From an uncultured Treponema sp. (lineage in GTDB: Bacteria > Spirochaetota > Spirochaetia > Treponematales > Treponemataceae): a stretch of 43,229 bases of DNA. This document shows, piece after piece, positions 15,235 to 23,919 of the stretch (positions within the stretch are counted from its first letter, which is position 1; every line of letters begins with the position of its first letter). Below the pieces are notes generated by a model. That model saw nothing but the letters and a program-made list of their open reading frames with translations. It was not told the origin of the DNA and did no database searches. The position numbers and the translations under genes were made by a program. Where the stretch lies: the NCBI GenBank assembly GCA_937893155.1, contig CALBGU010000268.1, forward strand, positions 1-43,229. The letters run 5' to 3'.

Positions 15235-16005
15235 ATGAATTATTTTGATTTAACAGGACAGGTTGCGATTGTTACCGGTTGCTCGACAGGCTTGGGCGTG
15301 CAAATGGCAAAAGCGTTGGCGAGTCAGGGCGCAAAAATCGTCGCACTTGCTCGGCGCAAAGAAAAAATCGACGCAGTTGCCGCCGAAATCGCACAGACAT
15401 ACCATGTCGAAACACTCGCTCTCCCGTGCGACATTACCGACACGGCGCGAGTTGATGCCGTCATTGATGAAGTCGTTGCAAAATGGGGGCGAATCGATAT
15501 TCTCATCAACAATGCAGGCACAGGCGCAGTCGCTCCCGCCGAAGACATCACCGACGAGCAATTCAGCGGCGAAATGAGCGTGGATTTATTCGGCACGTTC
15601 AAGGTGGCGCGTGCTGTCGCAAAAAAGGCAATGATTGGCGCAAAATATGGGCGCATTATCAATATCGCGTCGATGTACGGGCTGGTAGGCAACAAGATTG
15701 CAGGAAGCGCACCGTATCACGCAGCAAAGGGCGGGGTGGTCAACTTGACGCGCGCACTGGCGGCAGAATGGGGCAAATACGGCATCACCGTGAACTCCAT
15801 TTGCCCGGGCTATTTTTATACGCCGCTCACAAAAGAAACGCTCGATTCCGACTTTTTCCAGCAAAATGCCCGCACGATGATTCCAATGGAACGATACGGG
15901 AACGAGGGCGAACTTGATTCAGCCGCGATATTCCTCGCAAGTCCTGCTTCAAGCTATGTAACAGGAGTTGCCCTGCCAGTTGACGGCGGATACACCTGTA
16001 TGTAG
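15235..16005 (+). CDS. Short-chain dehydrogenase/reductase (gluconate 5-dehydrogenase-like)
   Basis: A classical SDR of 256 residues: TGCSTGLG near residue 15 (NAD(P) loop), NNAG at about 90, an active-site Ser in IINIASMYG and Tyr/Lys in YHAAKGG, and the C-terminal SSYVTGVALPVDGGYTC block. The family is closest in feel to gluconate 5-dehydrogenase and 2-deoxy-gluconate 3-dehydrogenase, which interconvert keto-acids of sugars. AGGAGG stands 7 bases before ATG. It is a single gene with its own promoter and terminator. It differs from FabG at 40336, which lies in the fatty-acid operon. Confidence 0.8.
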   Translation: MNYFDLTGQVAIVTGCSTGLGVQMAKALASQGAKIVALARRKEKIDAVAAEIAQTYHVETLALPCDITDTARVDAVIDEVVAKWGRIDILINNAGTGAVAPAEDITDEQFSGEMSVDLFGTFKVARAVAKKAMIGAKYGRIINIASMYGLVGNKIAGSAPYHAAKGGVVNLTRALAAEWGKYGITVNSICPGYFYTPLTKETLDSDFFQQNARTMIPMERYGNEGELDSAAIFLASPASSYVTGVALPVDGGYTCM

Positions 16006-16018
16006 CGCAATTTTGAGC

Positions 16019-16098
16019 GCAGGGGGCAAAAACGCCCCTTGTTTTTTATTGCCAAACAAAAAAAATGCCCCGAACTAAAAAAGTCCAGGGCATTTTTT
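16019..16098. terminator. Two terminators between SDR gene and flaB
   Basis: AGGGGGC/GCCCCTT around AAAAAC and followed by TTTTTT (16021-16047) serves the SDR gene. The second hairpin, AAAATGCCC (about 16062-16070) with GGGCATTTT (16088-16096), is flanked by A- and T-runs and serves flaB on the minus strand, and can work both ways. Confidence 0.8.
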
Positions 16099-16123
16099 CA
16101 TCGTCTTTTTTTAACTATGAAAT

Positions 16124-16984
16124 TTAGCGAATCAAGCTCATAACATTCTGGCTTGACTGGTTAGCCTGTGCGAGCATAGCAGTAGCAGCCTGAGTAAGAA
16201 TCTGGTTCTTTGTGAAATCAACCATCTCACTAGCCATATCTGTATCGCGGATGCGGCTCTCAGATGCCTGCATATTCTCAGCAGCGATGTCAACACCCTT
16301 CACTGTCTCTTCGAGGCGGTTCTGGTATGCGCCGAGGTCTGCACGCTGCTTGTTAATCTTCTTCAAAGCCTCATCGAGAGTGCCGATTGCGCGGTTTGCG
16401 CTATCTGGGTCCTCAAGAGAAATAATCTGCTCTGTGCCAAGAGCGCGGAGTCCGAGAGCAGAAGCTGTCATCGTGCCGATGTACACCTGTGTTCTCTGGT
16501 CCATATTTGCACCGACGTGAATCCACATTGAAGCAGTTACAGTGTTCTCGCCAGTTGACTGTGCGAAGCGACCTGTGAGCATGTTCATACCGTTGAACTG
16601 TGCCTGTGAAGCAATGCGGTCAACCTCTGCTACAAGCTGAGAAACCTCAACCTGAATCTGCATACGGTCTTCGTCTGTGTAGATACCGTTAGATGACTGA
16701 ACAGCAAGCTCGCGGATTCTCTGAACGATGTCAGTTGTTTCCTCAAGGTAGCCTTCTGTTGTCTGAATGAAAGAAATGCCGTTTGAAGCATTCTCGCTCG
16801 CCTGATTCAAGCCGCGAATCTGTGCTCTCATTTTCTCTGAAACTGCAAGACCTGAAGCATCATCGCCAGCCTTGTTAATCTTCATTCCTGAAGAAAGCTT
16901 TGACATATTGCCAGACTGATTAGCCTCGTTAATACCGTTTACGCGCTGTGCAAACATTGCGCTCATGTTGTGATTGATAACCAT
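16124..16984 (-). CDS. flaB: Periplasmic flagellar core filament protein FlaB (flagellin)
   Basis: The 286-residue protein starts MVINHNMSAMFAQR and has KLSSGMKINKAGDDASGLAVSEKMRAQIRGL, the conserved D0/D1 coiled-coil region, and ends MLAQANQSSQNVMSLIR, the matching C-terminal helix. There is no signal peptide, as expected for the type III-exported core protein of spirochaete periplasmic flagella. The short central part lacks the D2/D3 domains of enteric flagellins. AGGAG at 16991-16995 (minus) gives the start. It stands alone, with a sigma-28 promoter at 17074-17100, and is the strongest taxonomic marker in the window. Confidence 0.97.
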   Translation of the reverse strand: MVINHNMSAMFAQRVNGINEANQSGNMSKLSSGMKINKAGDDASGLAVSEKMRAQIRGLNQASENASNGISFIQTTEGYLEETTDIVQRIRELAVQSSNGIYTDEDRMQIQVEVSQLVAEVDRIASQAQFNGMNMLTGRFAQSTGENTVTASMWIHVGANMDQRTQVYIGTMTASALGLRALGTEQIISLEDPDSANRAIGTLDEALKKINKQRADLGAYQNRLEETVKGVDIAAENMQASESRIRDTDMASEMVDFTKNQILTQAATAMLAQANQSSQNVMSLIR

Positions 16985-17073
16985 GATTATCTCCTATCGA
17001 AGTACATTGTCAGCAGAAGCCTTTTCTTTCGCTTATCCCCTAAGGAAAGAAGAACCACCACCCTATACTTTTA

Positions 17074-17100
17074 TATTCGGAGTATGCAAAAAAGACTTTA
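17074..17100 (-). promoter_or_regulatory. Sigma-28 (FliA-type) promoter of flaB
   Basis: On the minus strand TAAAGTCT (17093-17100), 11 bases, TCCGAATA (17074-17081). The FliA consensus is TAAAGTTT-N11-GCCGATAA. This gives a leader of about 80 bases to the flaB start. Confidence 0.75.
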
Positions 17101-17147
17101 CAGAATTTATAATCACAAAAACGCAAATTCTCAGGTCATTCTATTCT

Positions 17148-17345
17148 GATTATTTTGAGCAACGCTCCTTTTGCGAAAAAACAGCGTTAATTATTTTGAG
17201 CAACGCCGCTTTTTTAAAAAGTTGGGCTTGATTATTTTGAGGAATTCTTCTTTGGGGCAAAAGCGGCTTTGATTATTTTGAGCAAACGCATTTTTTCAAA
17301 AAGAAGCCTTGATTATTTTAATTTAACCCCGCCAGCATTTTTGTT
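17148..17345. repeat. Tandem array B, 41-bp period, five units
   Basis: Units start with GATTATTTTGAG(CAA) at 17148, 17189, 17230, 17271 and 17311 (steps 41, 41, 41, 40). About 18 bases of each unit are conserved and the rest drifts. A weak extra unit may begin at 17107. The array is upstream of the flaB sigma-28 promoter and unrelated in sequence to array A. Confidence 0.85.
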
Positions 17346-17372
17346 ATTCCGAACTTGACACAGGAATCTATT
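17341..17372. repeat. Dispersed palindromic element, degenerate copy
   Basis: TTGTTATTCCGAACTTGACA and the following CAGGAATCTATT fit the pattern GTCATT-xxCG-xx-CTTGA-xx-CG-xx-AATCTAT shared with 38442-38472 and 41132-41162. It directly follows the last unit of array B. Confidence 0.6.
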
Positions 17373-17420
17373 TTAGAAGGCGATGTTGAATGAGAGGCTG
17401 AAATAAATTCAGCATTACAG

Positions 17421-18698
17421 TTATTTTACCAAAATGTTTTGGACGTTTTGCTGAAGCACTTTGAGCGACGTATCGGCATCGTTTTTTTCGTCGATGATTT
17501 TTGTGATGGCGCTGTCAGCGGCTTGCATTGCCTGCGTGTAGCGCGCAAATTTGGGAACGACCGTCCCTTTGTCCAAGATTTCGGAGACAAGCGACAGATT
17601 GTATTCCTTGCCGCTCCGCGTGTATGAGTCAATCACCGCGCGGGTGCTTTTTGACGCAGAGATTATCCTGAGAGGCGAGGCTCCTTGCGCCATACTGTAA
17701 ATGTCCGTCTGCACACAAATATTGTGAGTGAGCGTTTTTAAAAGTTCGTACGACAATTTTTGATAGCGCGTTTTTGCGTAAATCCCAATCAAAAGCGTGC
17801 TTACCCGCGACACATTTCCGCCCGAAATCCCCGCAGGCATCGGCAGACAGCCCCATTCGTAATTGAAATCCTTGTACACTTTGTACGGATACGACACATA
17901 GGTGCAAAATTGCGCATACGACATCGGCATAAAAGCGATGCGCCCCGAATCAAAATCGTCTGCGGTGTAACGGCGTTCAGACGGAAGCGCGGAGAGTTTT
18001 TGCACAAAACGGATTGCGTCCACCGTACGCGAATCCGAAAAATGCGCCTTAGAGCCGTCGTCGTTGAAAAGCGAAACGCCGTTTGAAAATACCGCGTCTT
18101 GCCAGCTGTATCCGCTCATTCCCGTTTCTTTGGCGAGCGCGTAAAAATCATTCCACGTCCAACTTTGCCCGGGCAATTCCAAGCCGCGCCGATTGAGCAG
18201 CGTCAGATTGACCGCCATCAGCATAAAATCCGCCTGATACGGCAGGGCGTATTGTTTTCCGCCCAAAAAGGCAGAATTCCACGCGGACGGAAAATACTCC
18301 CAGCTTTTTATGTCGCTGTCGCTTTCCACCGTGCCCGTCAGATTTTTAAGAATTCCTTGCTCTGCAAACTGCGTAAAATGGCTGTCTGGCACAAAAAAAA
18401 CGTCAGGCGTTTTGCCCAAAAGGATTTGCTGAGAAAGCCATTCATCGTAGTCATTTTTGCGAATTCCCGAAAAATAATGCACGCGAACACCCGGGTGGCT
18501 GTACTCAAAAATCGCAATCGCTCGGTCAACGGTGTGATAACTGTCGCCGTTCGATACGCCCCAGTTGCTCCCCGCGAACATTCCCAGCTCCAGCACGATA
18601 TTCTTTGTGCGCGCGCGAAAAATGCCCCCCAGCGCACACGCAAGGGCAATCGCACACACACAAAGGGCAATTCCTCTTTTTTTGGATTTTATTTTCAT
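17421..18698 (-). CDS. Extracellular solute-binding protein (ABC carbohydrate uptake type)
   Basis: I start at ATG 18698 because the longer frame start (18722) falls in a repeat element. The 425-residue protein has a basic start, a hydrophobic segment (GIALCVCAIALACALGGIF) acting as signal peptide or anchor without a clear lipobox, and the family 1 solute-binding layout: IAIFEYSHPGVRVHYF, TPDVFFVPDSHF, LPYQADFMLMAVNLTLL, WTWNDFYALAKE and GCLPMPAGISGG. It would bind a sugar or oligosaccharide at the cell surface or periplasm. No permease or ATPase gene is adjacent, so it is an orphan in this window. The ribosome site is poor. Confidence 0.8.
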   Translation of the reverse strand: MKIKSKKRGIALCVCAIALACALGGIFRARTKNIVLELGMFAGSNWGVSNGDSYHTVDRAIAIFEYSHPGVRVHYFSGIRKNDYDEWLSQQILLGKTPDVFFVPDSHFTQFAEQGILKNLTGTVESDSDIKSWEYFPSAWNSAFLGGKQYALPYQADFMLMAVNLTLLNRRGLELPGQSWTWNDFYALAKETGMSGYSWQDAVFSNGVSLFNDDGSKAHFSDSRTVDAIRFVQKLSALPSERRYTADDFDSGRIAFMPMSYAQFCTYVSYPYKVYKDFNYEWGCLPMPAGISGGNVSRVSTLLIGIYAKTRYQKLSYELLKTLTHNICVQTDIYSMAQGASPLRIISASKSTRAVIDSYTRSGKEYNLSLVSEILDKGTVVPKFARYTQAMQAADSAITKIIDEKNDADTSLKVLQQNVQNILVK

Positions 18699-18717
18699 TT
18701 TGATTTCTTTTAAGTAT

Positions 18718-18770
18718 GTCATTCCCGTGCAAACACGAAAGAAAAGATTATCGGGTCAAGCCCGATAATC
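18718..18770. repeat. Dispersed palindromic element, inverted copy
   Basis: GATTATCGGGTCAAGCCCGA and following TAATC (18746-18770) is the reverse complement of the core at 41137-41157. The hairpin stem is ATTATCGGG/CCCGATAAT. An adjacent GTCATTCCCGTG (18718-18729) resembles the outer end of the same family. It lies between purD and the solute-binding gene and may end purD transcription. Confidence 0.7.
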
Positions 18771-18781
18771 ACAGCATACGG

Positions 18782-20173
18782 TTAGTTAGACTCTGCCGCA
18801 CCGGGCAAACCGATGTCTTTTCTATAGAACATTCCCTTAAACGAAATCTTCGTCAAAGCATCGTATGCCTTTTTCCACGCAGATTCAAACGAGGAATCGT
18901 GAGCCGAACACGCCAAGACACGCCCGCCGTTTGTGATGAGCATATGCATTTCAGGCGAATCGTTGTCCATAAACGCAAGATGTTCCGCCGCTGCCGTGTG
19001 CGAATTGCTCCGTCGATTGATGATTGCACCCGCAATAAACACCTTCGCGCCCGAATCACTGACCGCCTTGTAATCCAGCGTAATCTGCATTCCCTTTTTG
19101 TACGCTCCCGGATAGCCGCCCGACACCGCCACTGGAGCAACGCAGAAGCCGTCTTTCCACTTGAGCGCAAAATCCTTGAGCGAGCCGTCCGTAATCGCCG
19201 AGCAAAGAGAGGCAAAATCGCTGTCCATCATCGGCAGAACCGCCTGCGTCTCAGGGTCGCCCAAGCGCACATTGTATTCAAGGCACTTCGGTCCGTTTTC
19301 GGTGAGCATCAAGCCAAAGAAGATAAATCCGCGGTAATCAAATCCCTCGGCAATCATACCTTTGAGCGTCGGCTCCAAAATCGTCTCGCGGAACGCCGCC
19401 ATTTGCGCCTCCGTAACATCGGGGACAGGAGCCACCGCGCCCATTCCGCCCGTGTTTGGACCTGTTGCGCCGTCGTTAAGACGCTTGTGGTCGCGCGCAG
19501 GGATAAACGGCACAATGCACGCCGCCTCGGGATTTTCCTTCGTTACGCTCACCGCCGCCAAAACCGAAATCTCCACGCCCCGCAAATAGTCTTCGATGAC
19601 GAGTTTTTTGCCCGCATCTCCCACTTTGCCGTCTTCCATCAAATCGAACACAGCCTTTTTTGCGTCTTCAAGCGTTTTGGCAACCACCACGCCCTTTCCT
19701 GCCGCCAAGCCGTCCGCTTTGACCACAATCGGCGCGCCTTTTTTCTCGATGTATGCAATCGCGTCGTCTTTGTTGGTAAACGTTTCGCTTTGCGCACACG
19801 CCACGCCGTATTTTTTCATAAAGATTTTTGACAAATCCTTGCTTGCCTCAAGTTGCGCCGCCGCTTTCTTTGGACCGACCGCCTTAATGCCCGCCTGCCA
19901 AAAAGCGTCCGCCACGCCGTCTGAGAGCGGGTCTTCAGGACCGATAACCGCGAGCGTGCAGCCTTCTTTTTGCGCGATTTTCACAAACGCCTCTGCGCCC
20001 GTTGCCCCTTCAAGATACGGACAATTCTCAGGATTGACGTTTACGCATTTTCTTTCCATAGCTGTGCCGCCGTTACCGGGCACACAAACAACCTTTTCCA
20101 CCAAACTGCTCTCAGAGAGCTTCCATGCAATAGCGTGCTCGCGCCCGCCGCTTCCGACTACGATAACTTTCAT
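18782..20173 (-). CDS. purD: Phosphoribosylamine-glycine ligase
   Basis: Start at ATG 20173 (463 residues), where the ATP-grasp N-domain begins, MKVIVVGSGGREHAIAWKL; the frame continues upstream but with nothing recognisable. Motifs include VIGPEDPLSDGVADAFW, VVKADGLAAGKGVVVA (ATP loop), GPNTGGMGAVAPVP and EYNVRLGDPETQAVLP. It makes GAR from phosphoribosylamine, glycine and ATP in purine synthesis. It is about 35 residues longer than usual, mainly from an insertion near NRRSNSHTAAAEHLAFMDN in the C-domain. There is no ribosome site; -10 TATGAT lies 6 bases before ATG. Confidence 0.95.
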   Translation of the reverse strand: MKVIVVGSGGREHAIAWKLSESSLVEKVVCVPGNGGTAMERKCVNVNPENCPYLEGATGAEAFVKIAQKEGCTLAVIGPEDPLSDGVADAFWQAGIKAVGPKKAAAQLEASKDLSKIFMKKYGVACAQSETFTNKDDAIAYIEKKGAPIVVKADGLAAGKGVVVAKTLEDAKKAVFDLMEDGKVGDAGKKLVIEDYLRGVEISVLAAVSVTKENPEAACIVPFIPARDHKRLNDGATGPNTGGMGAVAPVPDVTEAQMAAFRETILEPTLKGMIAEGFDYRGFIFFGLMLTENGPKCLEYNVRLGDPETQAVLPMMDSDFASLCSAITDGSLKDFALKWKDGFCVAPVAVSGGYPGAYKKGMQITLDYKAVSDSGAKVFIAGAIINRRSNSHTAAAEHLAFMDNDSPEMHMLITNGGRVLACSAHDSSFESAWKKAYDALTKISFKGMFYRKDIGLPGAAESN

Positions 20174-20179
20174 ACTGCT

Positions 20180-20256
20180 ATCATAACCATAAACCGCGCG
20201 TTTTTGCAATGCGCTTTTTCTGCGCAGTGATTGCAACGCTTTCTTTTTTCGATAAT
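20180..20256. promoter_or_regulatory. Divergent promoters with -10 boxes almost touching the start codons
   Basis: Minus: TTGCAA (20204-20209), 18 bases, TATGAT (20180-20185), then 6 bases to the purD ATG. Plus: TGATTG (20228-20233), 17 bases, GATAAT (20251-20256), then 6 bases to ATG 20263. Neither gene has a Shine-Dalgarno site, so both mRNAs are probably leaderless. Confidence 0.6.
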
Positions 20257-20262
20257 CAAAAT

Positions 20263-20706
20263 ATGGCGAATATCGTTTCTTATGTGGGATTGTTTGTTGC
20301 TGTTGTCTTGATAATTTGGGGTCTGTCGCGATTTTTTGCGTGGAAAGCACGAATTGCGCGCGAGAAAGCCGCGGAGGAAAAACGGCGAATCGAAGCCGAG
20401 GCAAAGGGATTCATCGTGCATTGTCCGCTGTGTCAGTCCACGCTCAAAAAGGGCGAAAACATCATTTCGCGCGTGTATCGCCCGATGAACACGCCCGAGC
20501 AATACTGCATCGTCAACGGCTGTCCGCATTGCTATCCCGCGCTCGAAGCAGGATTGTCGCGGGTGTGCCCCGTCTGCGGAAAAAGCGTGCCGCTCGACGG
20601 CTATTTGGTCTCGCACCTTTTTTGCAAGCCGAACGGAAAACGCCACGTTCACATTACGGGCTGCAGCGAAGAATCGCATTACAAAGGCAAAAACCTTATG
20701 CAATGA
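20263..20706 (+). CDS. Membrane-anchored zinc-ribbon protein of unknown function
   Basis: A 147-residue protein from ATG 20263 (an earlier in-frame ATG at 20209 would overlap the promoter). One N-terminal membrane segment (NIVSYVGLFVAVVLIIWGL) is followed by a charged helix and a Cys-rich cytoplasmic part with CPLC, CPHC and CPVCGK pairs and further Cys and His near the end. Two zinc sites are possible. I recognise no enzyme motif. It is divergent from purD and 128 bases before rel. Spirochaete genomes contain such small anchored zinc proteins, but I cannot name the family. Confidence 0.7.
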   Translation: MANIVSYVGLFVAVVLIIWGLSRFFAWKARIAREKAAEEKRRIEAEAKGFIVHCPLCQSTLKKGENIISRVYRPMNTPEQYCIVNGCPHCYPALEAGLSRVCPVCGKSVPLDGYLVSHLFCKPNGKRHVHITGCSEESHYKGKNLMQ

Positions 20707-20834
20707 CTTGCATAAAATACACCCAACCGATAAAATCCCTACGAAAAGACTCTTTTTTTGCGGTTTTTGAACGATAATGATGTTTCGCTCAAAAATGATA
20801 CACGACTGTTTTGCTCAAAAAGCAGGGAGAAAAA

Positions 20835-22667
20835 ATGAGCGTAGGAAAAACGTTTGACACCAACACAGAAATCACCGACAAAGATGTTTTGATTTCCACT
20901 TTTTTCAAAACGTACCCGGATTACGATACCGAGGAATCACACGAGCAGATTTCGCGCGCGTGGACGTATCTCATAGAAAAAACGTCAGGCATCAAACGCT
21001 CGTGCGGCAAGCCGTATTATCTGCACCCTATGCGCGTTGCCTGCATTTTGGCGCAGATGAAGATGGACACGGACACGGTTATTGCGGGATTTTTCCATAA
21101 CATCGAGGAAGTGGACGAAGCAAGCGTTGATTATATAGAAAAGAATTTTGGGTCTGATGTTTCAAAGATTATCCGCGACACGTCAAAAATCACATCGCTC
21201 AAAATCAAAAACAAAACGCTCCAACAAGCCGATTCTATCCGCAAAATGCTTTTTGCAATGATTGACGATATTCGCGTTATCATCGTCAAAATGGCAGACC
21301 GTCTCGACCGAATGCGAAACCTGCGCAACGTGCCGAGCGAAGCACAGCGCGCCGTCTCCGCCGAGGTCATCGACATTTGGGCACCGCTGGCAAGCCGTTT
21401 GGGTATGAGCGACATCAAAAGCGAAATGGAAGATTTGAGCCTGAAATACTCCAATCCCGACGTGTTCCAGCAAATCAAGTCGATTGTGGCGCAGAAAAAA
21501 GAGGAGAGAGCCGAATATCTCGACAAAGCCGTGCAGACGATTTATAAATCGGCAGAAAAACAGGGCATTTCGGTGTACATCAAGAGCCGCGCCAAGCATT
21601 TTTATTCGATTTACCAAAAAATGCGAAAGCGCAACAAAGGCGCAGACGAGCTGTATGACCTGCTTGCCCTCCGCGTTATCTGCACCGAGGTGAGCGAGTG
21701 CTACACGCTTATCGGCATCGTTCATTCGTTCTGGAAGCCGCTCGACGGCAGATTCAAAGATTATATCGCAATGCCAAAAGCAAACGGCTATCAGAGTTTG
21801 CACACGACCGTGCTTTTTGAGGGCAGACCGCTCGAAATCCAGATTCGCACGCGCGATATGGACAACATCGCCGAGCACGGTGTTGCAGCGCATTGGCTGT
21901 ACAAAAAAGGCACAAATCACGATATGGTCAAAGCCGAGGATTTGTCGATTATCAATCAGCTCAAGGAACTGCGCAGCGAAAAACTCAACGATGAGAGTTT
22001 TTTCCAGCAGCTCAAAAACGAGCTTTTGGGCGACGAAATTTATGTGTTTACGCCAAAGGGCGATGTGATGGAATTGCCCGCAGGCGCAACGGCGATAGAT
22101 TTTGCGTATCACGTTCACAGCGCAATCGGCGAAAAAATCGTGGGCGCAAAGGCGGACGGCAAGATTATTCCGCTTTCCACGCCGCTTAAAAACACGCAAA
22201 TCATCGAAATCATCACGAATCCGCAAGCGCACCCCACGGAAAATCAGCTGAAAATGGTAAAAACCTCGAAGGCGAAACAAAAAATCCGCTCGTGGCTTTA
22301 CCAAAACGACGCATATTTTAAGGAAGTCGCAGAACGGCTCCATCAAGGCGAAACCGACCTTGCCCCGCAGCCGAGGGAACAGCGCAAGCATCACGCGGGC
22401 AAGGGATTTATTGTCCAGCATCATTACACGGGCAAAATCCGAATCGGCGACACGACGAATTTTTTTATCACGATTGCAAAATGCTGCAATCCCGCGCCGG
22501 GAGATGCAATCGTGGGATACATTTCGCGCGTTCGTGGCGTAACCGTGCACAAAGCGACGTGCTTGACGTATCAGCGAATCCCAAACATCGAAAAAAGAAG
22601 CATCGAAGTTATGTGGGACGAAGATAACGCCGACGAAAAAGGCGAAAAAAACAAAAAGGCAAAATAA
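20835..22667 (+). CDS. rel: (p)ppGpp synthetase of the RelA/SpoT family with degenerate hydrolase site and no ACT domain
   Basis: Start at ATG 20835 after GGGAG (610 residues). The N-terminal HD region shows YYLHPMRVA, but the key pair is HN in FFHNIEEVD instead of HD...ED, and ADRLDRMRNL replaces ADRLHNMRTL, so hydrolysis of (p)ppGpp is probably lost. The synthetase domain is intact: SRAKHFYSIYQKMRKR, GRFKDYIAMPKANGYQSLHTT (RFKD type) and EIQIRTRDM...GVAAHW. A TGS domain (EIYVFTPKGDVMELPAGATAIDFAYHVH) and the conserved-Cys region (AKCCNPAPGDAIVGY) follow. The protein then ends in a charged tail where an ACT domain is expected. Confidence 0.93.
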   Translation: MSVGKTFDTNTEITDKDVLISTFFKTYPDYDTEESHEQISRAWTYLIEKTSGIKRSCGKPYYLHPMRVACILAQMKMDTDTVIAGFFHNIEEVDEASVDYIEKNFGSDVSKIIRDTSKITSLKIKNKTLQQADSIRKMLFAMIDDIRVIIVKMADRLDRMRNLRNVPSEAQRAVSAEVIDIWAPLASRLGMSDIKSEMEDLSLKYSNPDVFQQIKSIVAQKKEERAEYLDKAVQTIYKSAEKQGISVYIKSRAKHFYSIYQKMRKRNKGADELYDLLALRVICTEVSECYTLIGIVHSFWKPLDGRFKDYIAMPKANGYQSLHTTVLFEGRPLEIQIRTRDMDNIAEHGVAAHWLYKKGTNHDMVKAEDLSIINQLKELRSEKLNDESFFQQLKNELLGDEIYVFTPKGDVMELPAGATAIDFAYHVHSAIGEKIVGAKADGKIIPLSTPLKNTQIIEIITNPQAHPTENQLKMVKTSKAKQKIRSWLYQNDAYFKEVAERLHQGETDLAPQPREQRKHHAGKGFIVQHHYTGKIRIGDTTNFFITIAKCCNPAPGDAIVGYISRVRGVTVHKATCLTYQRIPNIEKRSIEVMWDEDNADEKGEKNKKAK

Positions 22668-22744
22668 AACGCATTCCGCACAATCCAAAAGGTGCGGAAA
22701 AATGCGCGCAAAAATGGGCAAAACGGGAAAAAAAGCAAAATCGT

Positions 22745-22773
22745 TTGCGTATATGCGTTCTTTCTGTTATAAT
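22745..22773 (+). promoter_or_regulatory. Promoter of the DUF2804-like gene
   Basis: TTGCGT (22745-22750), 17 bases, TATAAT (22768-22773). A hairpin TTCCGCAC/GTGCGGAA (22674-22699) after rel lies upstream and may end rel transcription. Confidence 0.7.
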
Positions 22774-22829
22774 CGATATGCAACGTTTTCGCTTTTTATT
22801 TTTGCGAAATCAAAAAGAAGGATTTTGAC

Positions 22830-23897
22830 TTGTATACGAGAGATGTTTTGCCGCCGCCGTGTGCGCTAATCCAAAATAAAAAACCTGTGTTCGGTACATT
22901 TCAAGGCGCAGTGCAGCGGCTCGACGTGCGAGGCGTGTATATGCCTTTCGGCGTTATGCCGCTGCCGACTTTTATCACCAATACCCGCATAAAAAGCAAA
23001 ATTTCGGTTACATTTAATGTGGGTGATTTTATTGGCACCGTTTCGGTAAACAACATAAAACATTTGGCATACACCGACGTTGTTCTGTGGGAAAAAAGTT
23101 CGGGCAAGCGATATTCGTATCGCCACATTATGCGCCCACGCCGTCATCTTATTCCGCACGAACTGCGCACGTTCATCTGCACCAGCCACCACCGCACTCG
23201 CTATATCCGCATCAGCTGGGACCGCGATAAAAACCGCATTTCGCTTTTGTTCAGTATGAAAGGCGATGACGCACGCCCCGATTGCTCTGCCGCTTTTATT
23301 TCGCATTTTAGCGAGGAGGGCATTTCGGAGGCGGTTCACGTGGTGCCAAATCCATCTATGCGGCGATGCAGGGCATCGTATCAAATCGCGCTTCCGCTTC
23401 ACGGCTCGGTCAACGTAACGCTGCCGTCGAATGAAATTCAGGCGGCGGAAGATTCAGACGGAATGGGCTTCGTGGATTTGCGGCGCGCCTATCTGCTTTT
23501 CCGTTCCCGCGACGAGTTCGTTACTGGAATGGGAATGGTGGGCGGCAAAAAAGTGGTATTCAGAATAGAAACGTCTTCAAACGATACGGTAAATGCGGAC
23601 AAATTCAACGCAAACGCGCTTTTTGTGGACGGCGATATGACACCGCTTCCGCCAATCCGCATTACGCATATGCGCGGGCTTTTACAGCGCTGGAACATTC
23701 AGGACACAGACGGTATGGTGGACCTCGTTTTTACGCCGATTTCGGATTATGCCCGCACGCTGAGCCTTTTTATTTTCCGCACGCGCTACCACACGATTTA
23801 CGGAATGTTTGAGGGCACACTTTTGACCAAAGACGGCGAAAAGATTTCATTTAAGCAACTTTCAGGAATCGCAAAGCACAGCCTTTTGCGACTTTAA
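22830..23897 (+). CDS. DUF2804-like protein of unknown function
   Basis: 355 residues from a TTG start, chosen because AAGAAGGA ends 7 bases before it and no ATG is near. The sequence resembles DUF2804, a beta-rich family; the block RWNIQDTDGMVDLVFTPISDYARTLS looks like its most conserved stretch. No signal peptide or membrane segment is visible. DUF2804 proteins are frequent in Treponema and have no proven function; a lipid- or ligand-binding beta fold is possible. It is followed after 22 bases by the next unknown gene, so the two likely form an operon. Confidence 0.7.
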   Translation: MYTRDVLPPPCALIQNKKPVFGTFQGAVQRLDVRGVYMPFGVMPLPTFITNTRIKSKISVTFNVGDFIGTVSVNNIKHLAYTDVVLWEKSSGKRYSYRHIMRPRRHLIPHELRTFICTSHHRTRYIRISWDRDKNRISLLFSMKGDDARPDCSAAFISHFSEEGISEAVHVVPNPSMRRCRASYQIALPLHGSVNVTLPSNEIQAAEDSDGMGFVDLRRAYLLFRSRDEFVTGMGMVGGKKVVFRIETSSNDTVNADKFNANALFVDGDMTPLPPIRITHMRGLLQRWNIQDTDGMVDLVFTPISDYARTLSLFIFRTRYHTIYGMFEGTLLTKDGEKISFKQLSGIAKHSLLRL

Positions 23898-23919
23898 TAA
23901 CAGTTATCGGAGAAATACA

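Noticed and set aside
16974..17231. Short plus-strand frame (85 codons) upstream of flaB
   Set aside because: It runs antisense through the flaB leader and promoter into array B and has no start signal or motif.
18716..19831. Plus-strand open frame of 371 codons opposite purD
   Set aside because: Arg/His-rich shadow; purD on the other strand is unmistakable.
21183..22721. Minus-strand open frame of 512 codons opposite rel
   Set aside because: Shadow of the rel gene with no ribosome site and no recognisable domain.
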